Below are positions 1 to 6,779 of a stretch of DNA of 12,671 bases, piece after piece (position 1 is the stretch's first letter; every line of letters starts with the position of its first letter). Source of the stretch: an uncultured Prevotellaceae bacterium (GTDB taxonomy: Bacteria; Bacteroidota; Bacteroidia; Bacteroidales; Bacteroidaceae). The notes under the pieces were generated by a model that did no database searches, was not told where the DNA came from, and saw only the letters and a list, made by a program, of their open reading frames with translations. A program made the position numbers and the translations under genes. The stretch lies in contig CACXVS010000059.1 in the NCBI GenBank assembly GCA_902771155.1, positions 1-12,671 of the forward strand, in the 5' to 3' direction.

Positions 1-24
1 TGCACCCGCTTAACAGCAAAACCT

Positions 25-98
25 GCTTCAGTAGCTCAGTTGGTTAGAGCACCTGACTGTTAATCAGGGGGTCGTTGGTTCAAGCCCATCCTGAAGCG
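25..98 (+). tRNA. tRNA-Asn (anticodon GTT)
   Basis: This is a full cloverleaf. The acceptor stem GCTTCAG (25-31) pairs perfectly with CTGAAGC (91-97), and G98 is the discriminator base. The D arm is GCTC/GAGC with a GGTTA loop. The anticodon stem CCTGA/TCAGG (52-56 with 64-68) holds loop CTGTTAA, which puts GTT at 59-61 and so reads asparagine AAC/AAU codons. The T arm GTTGG/CCATC has loop TTCAAGC and one mismatch (T75-T89). No CCA follows in the DNA, so it would have to be added after transcription, as is usual in Bacteroidetes. The gene is followed at once by a hairpin terminator. Confidence 0.97.
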
Positions 99-101
99 CT
101 T

Positions 102-131
102 AAGTCCCGAAGTCAAATTCGGGACTTTTTT
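102..131 (+). terminator. Rho-independent terminator of tRNA-Asn
   Basis: A perfect 10-bp stem (102-111 with 118-127, AAGTCCCGAA against TTCGGGACTT) encloses a 6-base loop and runs into six T's (126-131). It starts four bases after the tRNA discriminator base, so it ends the tRNA transcript and separates it from the protein genes downstream. Confidence 0.92.
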
Positions 132-162
132 GTTTTATGTTGCCAAATGAAATTCGTCACGT

Positions 163-228
163 CGGACTGCGAGTTCGCACGTTACGGACTGTGAGTCCGA
201 ACACGACGGACTAAGAGTTTTCAGTAGT
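163..228. repeat. Three tandem 22-bp palindromic units
   Basis: CGGACT recurs at 163, 185 and 207, exactly 22 bp apart, each time continued as nnGAGT. The middle unit is a perfect hairpin, CGGACT-GTG-AGTCCG (185-199). The first unit (163-177) keeps the same stem with one G-T pair. The third has decayed on its 3' arm. The block lies after the tRNA terminator and ends about 25 bp before the -33 box of the next promoter, so it is probably not part of either transcript. It could be a small REP-like element or a multi-site protein-binding array; I recognise no named family. Confidence 0.7.
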
Positions 229-253
229 TGTCGCCGAAAAATAATCATTTTCC

Positions 254-284
254 TTTGTTCATTTACTTTTTTTTCGTATCTTTG
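254..284 (+). promoter_or_regulatory. Bacteroidetes-type promoter for the PCMD operon
   Basis: TTTG at 254-257 and TATCTTTG at 277-284 match the Bacteroidetes sigma factor consensus (TTTG, about 19-20 bp, TAnnTTTG) with a 19-bp spacer. Transcription would start near 290, leaving a leader of about 25 nt before the ATG at 315. The leader is A-rich just before the start codon and has no Shine-Dalgarno sequence, as is common in this phylum. Confidence 0.8.
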
Positions 285-314
285 TACACTATAAGGACAT
301 AAATAACGAAAAAA

Positions 315-1478
315 ATGAATAAGGCAATGATTACTTTCGTCCTGTGTTGCTGTATGATTTCGTGCATCAAGGACGAAGCCCCGAACAATGAGTGCGACAT
401 CGAGAGTGCCTGGGTAGAAGGCGCGGAATTGGAGAAGTTATTCTACAAGCCGGCAGATATGCGCAAAGAGAACATCAGTTCTACAGAGACGAGCATCACA
501 TTTATTGTGCGCTCGATGGCAATGGTGCCGACAGAAATCCCAGTGAACTTCAATATTACCTCTAGAGCCACTATCGAACCAGCAAGCGGCTCATTGCAGG
601 ACTTCACGAAAGGCCCAGTCACCTACACCGTCACCTCAGAGGACGGACAGTGGGAACGTACATACAAGGTCGCATTTACAGAGTCTTTACTGCCCAAGAG
701 TAAGTTCTCGTTTGAGTATGCCGATTTAGTGGAAGGCGGTATTTTTATAATGAACACCTATGATCAATTCTACGATCTTGATCAGGATGGAGAGAAACAG
801 ACATTCTGGGCATCTGGCAATCCTGGTTTCGCGCTGTCACTGTTTTCCGGAGCCGGTCCGGAACAATTCCCTACCTTTAGGTCTGAGGATGGTTTCGAAG
901 GTTATTGCGCCCGTCTGGAGACGATGTACACAGGAGATCTTGGTATGAGTATGGGTAAACCCCTCGCTGCCGGCAACCTCTTCTTAGGCCAGTTTAACGT
1001 GGATCAATCAATGATGGATCCGCTGAAAGCTACAGAGTTTGGTGTACAGTGGGACAAGGATCCGATACGCATCACGGGTTATTATAAATACAAGCCAGGA
1101 CCGAAATACACCAATGTCGCTATGGAAGTCATTCCTGACCGTATTGACGAGGCCAGCATCTACGCTGTGTTCTATAACAATGTTGATCCTAACGGCAACC
1201 TATACTTCCTCTATGGTGACGATGTCGCTGACCTCGACAAGATAATAGACAATCCACAGGTGTACAAGGTCGCTCGGGTGTTCTCTTTACCACCTACGGA
1301 CCAGTGGACACGCTTTGAGATGTTCTTCGAGGGCAGAGATGTTCCAGAGGAAGCGGTGGCCAACAAGAACTGTAACTTGGCGATCGTATTCTCGTCGAGC
1401 AAGAGTGGTGCACAGTTCGAGGGAGCCATTGGCAGTACACTCTACATAGATGAGGTGGAAGTATCGTATGAGAAGTGA
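315..1478 (+). CDS. PCMD domain-containing surface lipoprotein
   Basis: A 387-aa lipoprotein. The short hydrophobic signal peptide ends in a lipobox-like MISC with Cys17 as the lipidation site. It is followed by IKDE, which resembles the charged export signal that sends Bacteroidetes lipoproteins to the cell surface. Residues about 60-121 form an Ig-like segment with the 'DFTKGPVTYTV..EDG' pattern of DUF5018-like domains. Residues about 132-385 look like the PCMD (putative carbohydrate metabolism) domain: GNLFLGQF (220-227), ITGYYKYKPG (253-262) and the closing STLYIDEVEV (374-383). PCMD proteins are thought to bind or act on carbohydrate, but no reaction has been assigned. The next gene encodes an outer-membrane barrel, so the pair may work together at the outer membrane. 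First gene of a four-gene run. The domain call is by recognition of the pattern, not a search. Confidence 0.85.
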   Translation: MNKAMITFVLCCCMISCIKDEAPNNECDIESAWVEGAELEKLFYKPADMRKENISSTETSITFIVRSMAMVPTEIPVNFNITSRATIEPASGSLQDFTKGPVTYTVTSEDGQWERTYKVAFTESLLPKSKFSFEYADLVEGGIFIMNTYDQFYDLDQDGEKQTFWASGNPGFALSLFSGAGPEQFPTFRSEDGFEGYCARLETMYTGDLGMSMGKPLAAGNLFLGQFNVDQSMMDPLKATEFGVQWDKDPIRITGYYKYKPGPKYTNVAMEVIPDRIDEASIYAVFYNNVDPNGNLYFLYGDDVADLDKIIDNPQVYKVARVFSLPPTDQWTRFEMFFEGRDVPEEAVANKNCNLAIVFSSSKSGAQFEGAIGSTLYIDEVEVSYEK

Positions 1479-1514
1479 AAAGTGAAGAATCGGCAAAGCC
1501 GCTAAGATAGAAGA

Positions 1515-2279
1515 ATGAAGATGAAGAATATTATTATCGCAATAGGAATGACGGTGCTGACCTTCGGAATGGCAGCCACCGCGAAGGCTGGTGAAATCGA
1601 CAGTCTGCAACTCAAGGTACGTGCAGGATACAATATTGGAGGAACAACCCCGATCCCACTACCTGAAACCATCCGTAGCATCGACAGTTACAGTCTGACA
1701 CCATCGTTCATGGTAGGCATTGATGCCATGTTGCCACTGAATGAGAAATGGGGCATCTCCGCTGGGTTGCACTTTGAGAATAAGGGGATGAAGGCAGAAG
1801 TGACCACCAAGTCATACCACATGGAGGTCATTAAAGGTGGCACACATCTATCGGGACTCTTTACAGGTCATGTTAGCCAGAAGATTACCCAGTGGATGCT
1901 GACTGTCCCCGTCCAGGCCACATTGGGACTGGGTAAGAAAGTCATGCTCAAAGGCGGTCCATACGTGTCATTCCTCCTGAGCAAGGGGTTCAGCGGTATT
2001 GCTTCCGATGGCTATCTGCGTGAAGGCAATCCAACTGGTGCCAAGATACTGATGGGCGACAAGGAAGGCGAGTGGGCTACATACGAATTCGATGACGACA
2101 TGCGCTCCGTGCAGTTTGGTATCGGTGTTGGTGTTGACTGGCAGGTGTACAAGTGCTTTGGTGTGTCTGCCGACCTGAACTGGGGCCTGACGGGCATCTT
2201 CCCCAGCGACTTTAAGACCGTAGAGCAGACACTATATCCCATTTATGGTACAATAGGAGTTTTTTACAGACTTAAGTAG
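1515..2279 (+). CDS. Outer-membrane beta-barrel protein, PorT-like family
   Basis: A 254-aa exported protein. The N-terminal signal peptide (MKMKNIII...) ends in AKA with likely cleavage after Ala25. The mature part shows alternating hydrophobic/polar strands broken by turns, for example LQLKVRAGYNIGG, WGISAGLHFENKGMK, WMLTVPVQATLGLG, MLKGGPYVSFLLS and VQFGIGVGVDWQVY, ending in GTIGVFYRLK. That is the layout of a small 8- to 10-strand barrel of the OMP_b-brl_2/PorT type. Such proteins lack a known enzymatic role. The gene follows the PCMD lipoprotein by 36 bp and precedes the dehydrogenase by 6 bp, so it is probably co-transcribed. Two in-frame ATGs (1515 and 1521) could serve as start; the first is taken here. 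Confidence 0.85.
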   Translation: MKMKNIIIAIGMTVLTFGMAATAKAGEIDSLQLKVRAGYNIGGTTPIPLPETIRSIDSYSLTPSFMVGIDAMLPLNEKWGISAGLHFENKGMKAEVTTKSYHMEVIKGGTHLSGLFTGHVSQKITQWMLTVPVQATLGLGKKVMLKGGPYVSFLLSKGFSGIASDGYLREGNPTGAKILMGDKEGEWATYEFDDDMRSVQFGIGVGVDWQVYKCFGVSADLNWGLTGIFPSDFKTVEQTLYPIYGTIGVFYRLK

Positions 2280-2285
2280 AGAAGC

Positions 2286-3236
2286 ATGAAGATCGTAATA
2301 CTCGATGGCTTTACGGCCAATCCAGGCGACCTGTCATGGAAGGGATTGGAGGAATTGGGCACGCTGACGGTCTATGACCGCACCAGACCTGAGGAAACGG
2401 TAGCAAGGGCTGCAGATGTCGATATCGTACTTACCAACAAGGTCATCATCAATCGTGAGGTGATGGCGCAATTGCCTCAACTAAAATATATCGGTGTGCT
2501 GGCCACAGGGTATAATGTGGTGGATATCGAGGCTGCCCACGAACACGACATTATCGTGACCAACGTACCTGCCTACAGCACGGAGAGTGTGGCGCAGATG
2601 GTGTTCGCCCATCTATTGACAGTGACGAACCGTACGGAGCACTATGCCCTCCAGAACCGCCAAGGTCGCTGGACCAAGAACCCCGACTTCTGCTATTGGG
2701 ACTTCTCCCATATGGAGTTGGCTGGCAAGACCTTCGGCATCGTAGGATTAGGGAATATCGGACGACGCGTCGCTGAGATTGCTCTCGCCTTCGGCATGCA
2801 GGTGAAAGCGCTGACCAGCAAGTCTGCCAATGCCCTTCCTGCTGGCATCGAGAAAGCGGATCTGGAAGAACTTTTGGCGTCATCGGATATCATCTCACTG
2901 CATTGTCCGCTCACAGACTCCACCCGTCACCTTATTAATCGCGAGACGCTGAGTCTGATGCGTCCCTCTGCCATCCTCATCAACACAGGACGAGGCCCGC
3001 TGGTGGATGATCAGGCTGTAGCCTATGCACTGGCAGAAGGACAGTTGGCAGCCTTTTGTGCCGATGTTCTCACTGAGGAACCGCCCAAGGCAGACAACCC
3101 GCTGCTTAGTCAGCCGAACGCCTTCATCACACCTCATATCGCCTGGGCCACCGAGGAAGCCCGCAGCCGTCTGCTGCAAGTAGCCATCAGCAACGTCCGA
3201 GCCTTCCTGAACACCAAACCACAGAACGTCGTATAA
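2286..3236 (+). CDS. D-2-hydroxyacid dehydrogenase (glycerate/hydroxypyruvate reductase type)
   Basis: A 316-aa cytosolic NAD(P)-dependent oxidoreductase of the D-isomer 2-hydroxyacid dehydrogenase family, full length. The substrate-domain segment YIGVLATGYNVVD (68-80) leads to the Rossmann loop GLGNIG (154-159). The catalytic residues are visible as Arg236 in NTGRGPL, Glu265 in TEEPP and His284 in TPHIAWA. The usual acidic residue after the second Rossmann strand is replaced by ALTSKS (175-180), so NADP use or relaxed cofactor choice is possible. The closest match I can recall is the Bacteroides glycerate dehydrogenase group, which reduces hydroxypyruvate or glyoxylate. The exact substrate cannot be read from sequence. 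The gap is 6 bp from the barrel gene and 2 bp to the phosphatase gene, consistent with one transcript. Confidence 0.93.
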   Translation: MKIVILDGFTANPGDLSWKGLEELGTLTVYDRTRPEETVARAADVDIVLTNKVIINREVMAQLPQLKYIGVLATGYNVVDIEAAHEHDIIVTNVPAYSTESVAQMVFAHLLTVTNRTEHYALQNRQGRWTKNPDFCYWDFSHMELAGKTFGIVGLGNIGRRVAEIALAFGMQVKALTSKSANALPAGIEKADLEELLASSDIISLHCPLTDSTRHLINRETLSLMRPSAILINTGRGPLVDDQAVAYALAEGQLAAFCADVLTEEPPKADNPLLSQPNAFITPHIAWATEEARSRLLQVAISNVRAFLNTKPQNVV

Positions 3237-3238
3237 GC

Positions 3239-3709
3239 ATGAAACATCGCATACTTTTTATCTGTCACGGTAACATCTGTCGCAGTCCGATGGCAGAGTT
3301 CGTCATGAAGGATCTGGTGAGTAAAGCAGGTCTCGACGACCTGTTCTATATCGAGTCGGCAGCCACTTCGACAGAGGAAATCGGCAACGAGGTCTATCCG
3401 CCAGCCAAACGGAAACTAGCCGAACACGGCATCTCGTGCAAGGGCAAGACCGCCCGTCAGATGACGCGAAACGATTACGACCGCTTTGACCTGCTGATAG
3501 GTATGGACGCGTGGAACATCCGTAACATGAACCGCATCAGTGGCGGCGACCCAGAAGGAAAAATCCGTCTGCTGCTCGACTACACCAATCGGCCAGGTGA
3601 CGTCGCAGATCCCTGGTACACAGGAGATTTCGAAGCCACCTGGCGCGATGTTATCGAAGGTTGCACCCAACTGCTGAAAGACTTGACAGACCAGTCAATT
3701 AACGACTAA
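3239..3709 (+). CDS. Low-molecular-weight protein tyrosine phosphatase
   Basis: A 156-aa cytosolic phosphatase of the usual family length. The P-loop CHGNICRS (CX5R, Cys9 to Arg15) lies at the N-terminus, as is typical, and the general-acid Asp124 sits in DPWYTGDF (124-131). The enzyme hydrolyses phosphotyrosine through a phosphocysteine intermediate. In bacteria, relatives often counteract tyrosine kinases that control capsule or exopolysaccharide synthesis, though no kinase or capsule gene is in view. It starts 2 bp after the dehydrogenase stop and is the last gene of the plus-strand run. Its last 11 bp overlap the 3' end of the convergent MATE gene, and I see no hairpin terminator after it. 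Confidence 0.95.
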   Translation: MKHRILFICHGNICRSPMAEFVMKDLVSKAGLDDLFYIESAATSTEEIGNEVYPPAKRKLAEHGISCKGKTARQMTRNDYDRFDLLIGMDAWNIRNMNRISGGDPEGKIRLLLDYTNRPGDVADPWYTGDFEATWRDVIEGCTQLLKDLTDQSIND

Positions 3710-5066
3710 TAATGCCCTTATCGGTCAATAGAATCACACCCAGCGTCATGCATTCTGTAACAGGAACGGCGAGCCACATGCCTTGTGGGAAAATGAACAT
3801 TGGCATCAGAATAAATGCCGGTACAAGGAATATCAGACCTCGAAACAGCATACACAACGTAGCCCGAAGGTTCTGCTCAGTGGCTTGATAATAGCCGATG
3901 ATGGCCACATTCATAGCAAAGAATATGGCAGAATAAGCAAACATAGGAAGTCCACTAATAGCAATCTCATAGGCATTAGTGCCTGCTTGCAAGAAAAGGC
4001 CGACAAGCGGTTTGGTAGCCAAGGTGAGAAACATTGTTGCCAATACGCCACAGATGGTAGCGGTAGCGAAACTAACCCTGAAGGCTCTTCGCACACGGTA
4101 GCGATTGCCTGCACCATAATTGAAACTGATGATAGGCTGGGCTGACTGTGCCACCGCATTGTTAACCATAAATACGATAGGATAAAGATAGCACGCTACA
4201 CAGAAAGCGGCCACACCATCTTCACCCAACTCGCGGATAAACACATAGTTGCCGGTAAGCAACATCATGGACATGGCCAGTTCTCCCAGCATAGAGGAGA
4301 AACCACTACGAGCCATATAGCCGACATTGCGGGCTGTCAGATAAAAACTGGTAAGACTGAGTTTTAATCTGAAGATCTTGACGGTCTTTGCCTGGAAGAA
4401 CATATACCAGATAACCATTGCTGCAGCAGCGGCACAACTAATCGATGATGCGATACCGCTACCCGCAATACCCATCTGCATCGGAAACACAAACAGCCAA
4501 TCCAGGAAGATATTCAGTATGCCAGGAAAAATCTCTAATGAGGCTGCAAACTTAGGAGATCCGTCAAGTCTGATGACGAAGGTACCAATCATCTGGATGA
4601 CAATGCAAATACAGCCAGGAAGAATGGTGAGAAGATAAGCCTGGCATAATGGCAATAGCGCATCACTGCTTCCCAAAAGTCGCAAGAAAGGTATGCGGAA
4701 GAGAAAAACAGCAATCGCAATAATGACCATCAGCAGCGTGCCCACATTGAAAGCTTGGGTGATGTTGATGTTAGCGGCTTTGTTGTTGTTTTGCGACAGA
4801 TGAATACTTGCCACAACCGACACGCCCACACCGAACATCAGCGCAATACCCGTCGTAATCAAAAACAACGGCGAGACAATATTGATAGCCGCCAGCGCAT
4901 TGCTTCCCACACCTTGTCCAACGAATATACCGTCTGCAACCGTAAAGAGCGACGCAAACACCATCGACAACAGCGTAGGATAGAAAATGCTGTTAAACAG
5001 CGGATCTATCTTCGACTTTCCAAAGTCTATACTATCTCTTTCCTTGTCCCGGATTTTCTTAGCCAT
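3699..5066 (-). CDS. MATE family multidrug efflux transporter
   Basis: A 455-aa inner-membrane protein with about 12 hydrophobic helices after a charged N-terminal stretch of about 20 residues. MATE-type features include ADGIFVGQGVG (44-54) after the first helix, RLDGSPKFA (166-174), the repeat of the fold near QPIISFNYGAG (310-320), and GYYQATEQ (391-398). The pattern resembles the MepA-like branch. MATE pumps exchange Na+ or H+ for cationic drugs or metabolites. It starts 15 bp after the (frameshift-corrected) carboxylesterase stop codon and is the last gene of the minus-strand operon. A link to export of compounds handled by the upstream hydrolases is inferred from position only. Confidence 0.93.
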   Translation of the reverse strand: MAKKIRDKERDSIDFGKSKIDPLFNSIFYPTLLSMVFASLFTVADGIFVGQGVGSNALAAINIVSPLFLITTGIALMFGVGVSVVASIHLSQNNNKAANINITQAFNVGTLLMVIIAIAVFLFRIPFLRLLGSSDALLPLCQAYLLTILPGCICIVIQMIGTFVIRLDGSPKFAASLEIFPGILNIFLDWLFVFPMQMGIAGSGIASSISCAAAAAMVIWYMFFQAKTVKIFRLKLSLTSFYLTARNVGYMARSGFSSMLGELAMSMMLLTGNYVFIRELGEDGVAAFCVACYLYPIVFMVNNAVAQSAQPIISFNYGAGNRYRVRRAFRVSFATATICGVLATMFLTLATKPLVGLFLQAGTNAYEIAISGLPMFAYSAIFFAMNVAIIGYYQATEQNLRATLCMLFRGLIFLVPAFILMPMFIFPQGMWLAVPVTECMTLGVILLTDKGIISR

Positions 5067-5081
5067 ATCTTCTCTATCCTG

Positions 5082-5187
5082 TCAAAGCATATAATACTTG
5101 GTGAGGAAGTAGGTTCTCTCCCAATCCACGATCTTTACTTCGGATTCCTTGGCGGGATGGATGTCGAACTCATCGAGTACCATCACC
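5082..5187 (-). other. Out-of-frame C-terminal tail of the carboxylesterase
   Basis: Read one base shifted from the esterase frame, this stretch encodes VMVLDEFDIHPAKESEVK and continues IVDWERTYFLTKYYML, then TGA at 5082-5084. It is the kind of C-terminal segment Bacteroidales type-B esterases normally carry. Removing one G at 5186-5188 joins it to ...YDLDK, giving an intact protein of about 560 aa whose stop lies 15 bp before the MATE start, a normal operon gap. It has no independent start suited to separate translation. Confidence 0.8.
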
Positions 5188-6759
5188 CTTGTCCAGATCG
5201 TAGAGAGGCCATTCTTTTGCCTTACCATCGGGAGAGATGTCGGCACTGAGCGACGGATTGCCGGTCTTGGCAAACTGCACCCACATCTTACGCATCGTTT
5301 TTGAGAAAGTCTCGTCGAATGCGCGTCCTGTGTCACCGTCCATCTCAGGATGTTTGAACAGGGGTGCAAGTGCCATTCCGTGTGCACTCTTCAGCATTGG
5401 AAGGGCAGATTCGACGGTGAAATAGTAGGTGAAAGATTTTCCGCCTGCTTTGGTCTGGCTTTCTGACAGTCTGATGCACGGTGCGTTGAACATTAACTGG
5501 CTGAACCATTTGCAGTATGGTTCATAACTCTCCCCCTTCACGTCTTTGCAGAAACTTTCCGTCAGGGCTTTCTCCTCATCAGTCATCAGGGCAAGCTTCT
5601 TCGCCTTGCGGTCGGCTGCCCATGCATTGAAAGGCTCAGGTCCGCCCATTCCTACCAGGAAGAAGTTCATCTCGTCCTTGTTGACGCCATGCAGGAACGT
5701 GATGTCCTTCACGGCACCGTTAGCCACAGCCTCCCATAGATTGCGTGGTAGTAAGTTGCCGTCTCTTTCGGGAGCCATGCGAAGGGGAAGTAATTCCGAT
5801 GCTACGCCCACGAGTTTCTGTGCATCAATTTTCTTGAGGTCTGCCACGGTCTTGCAGCCTAAAGCGTCCATCAGTTCATTCGTACAAGCGATGGCTGCTT
5901 CCGTAGATGTTGACAGACCAGGATTACCGCTCAAGGCAATGACCTTCTTGAAATACTGATGCGAGCCTTTAATCAGTGAGAGGTTCGTCACGCTGCCGCC
6001 TCCTGCCGATTCGCCCATAAGGGTCACGCTGTCGGGGTTGCCACCGAAGGCAGCAATGTTCTCATGCACCCACTTCAACGCCTTCAGCTGATCCAGTAGT
6101 CCCAAGTTCTGTGTGTCAGGATAGTCTTTGCCGTCAGGTAGGTGTGACAGGTGAAGGAAACCTAATACGCCGAGTCGGTAAGCGATGCTGACAACGATGA
6201 CTTCGGGGTTTTCCTCAACGAAATTATGGAAGTCGTAGAGCGGATCTACTGTTCCGCCGTAGGAGTAGGCTCCACCATGAACCCATACAATGACAGGCTT
6301 CTTTTCGGCTGCTGTCGTAGCTGGCTTCCAGATGTTGAGGTACAGACAGTCCTCGCCCTGATAGTAGATAGAAGAAAGTTCCACCTCTGGCTGTGGGGCT
6401 GCTTTGGCGTTGTAGTATGCCTCATACACGCCATCATTAGGCGTGGCATCTACTGGTGCTTTCCAACGCAGGCTGCCCATAGGCTGCTGTCCTACGTAAG
6501 GAATGCCTCTGAAGACAATGGTGTTATCCACCTTCTTACCAACGAAGGTGCCGTTGATGCACTTCACGGCAAGTGACTTGTCGTAGTTGCCATCCACTAT
6601 TGTCTTGTTCTCGCCGTACCAGGATCTGACAGTCTCTTTATACTGTTCCATCTCATTTCCTACATCGTTTGCCATATTATCTTTTGTACTTGCCGCCATA
6701 ACAGCCATGGTGCTGCAAATAAGGATGACAGCAAACATCCATAATCTGCTCTTTTTCAT
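5170..6759 (-). CDS. Secreted type-B carboxylesterase, frameshifted near its C-terminus
   Basis: The readable frame gives 529 aa with a signal peptide (MKKSRLWMFAVILIC...) and no lipobox, so it is probably periplasmic or secreted. Both carboxylesterase type-B signatures are present: EDCLYLNIW (136-144) and the nucleophile elbow GESAGG with Ser251. The oxyanion-hole HGG is at 161-163. Probable remaining triad members are Glu363 (NKDEMNF) and His460 (KSAHGM). The family hydrolyses carboxylic esters. The frame ends abruptly as ...YDLDKGDGTR, and the expected C-terminal segment continues in another frame (5082-5187). One extra G in the GGG run (CCC at 5186-5188 on the plus strand) explains it. 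The catalytic residues all lie before the break, so activity may survive. It starts 20 bp after the amidohydrolase stop. A sequencing or assembly error is possible. Confidence 0.9.
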   Translation of the reverse strand: MKKSRLWMFAVILICSTMAVMAASTKDNMANDVGNEMEQYKETVRSWYGENKTIVDGNYDKSLAVKCINGTFVGKKVDNTIVFRGIPYVGQQPMGSLRWKAPVDATPNDGVYEAYYNAKAAPQPEVELSSIYYQGEDCLYLNIWKPATTAAEKKPVIVWVHGGAYSYGGTVDPLYDFHNFVEENPEVIVVSIAYRLGVLGFLHLSHLPDGKDYPDTQNLGLLDQLKALKWVHENIAAFGGNPDSVTLMGESAGGGSVTNLSLIKGSHQYFKKVIALSGNPGLSTSTEAAIACTNELMDALGCKTVADLKKIDAQKLVGVASELLPLRMAPERDGNLLPRNLWEAVANGAVKDITFLHGVNKDEMNFFLVGMGGPEPFNAWAADRKAKKLALMTDEEKALTESFCKDVKGESYEPYCKWFSQLMFNAPCIRLSESQTKAGGKSFTYYFTVESALPMLKSAHGMALAPLFKHPEMDGDTGRAFDETFSKTMRKMWVQFAKTGNPSLSADISPDGKAKEWPLYDLDKGDGTR

Positions 6760-6779
6760 TGCAACCTATGTTTATAATT

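Noticed and set aside
1..24. Possible end of an upstream RNA gene or CDS
   Set aside because: Only 24 bp precede the tRNA and nothing in them supports a particular feature.
163..228. CRISPR array
   Set aside because: Units are only 22 bp, directly adjoining with no spacers of 30-40 bp, only three in number, and no cas genes are near.
1491..1501. Hairpin CGGC-AAA-GCCG between the PCMD and barrel genes as a terminator
   Set aside because: The stem is only 4 bp and is followed by A-rich sequence without a T-run; the genes are probably co-transcribed.
4755..5249. Open frame on the plus strand opposite the MATE start and the esterase end
   Set aside because: Its product is a Arg/His-rich string without domain features, and it spans the boundary of two real minus-strand genes.
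5082..5387. Separate 101-codon minus-strand gene
   Set aside because: Only its last third resembles a protein, and that part is the frameshifted tail of the carboxylesterase; the first part is the esterase gene read out of frame.
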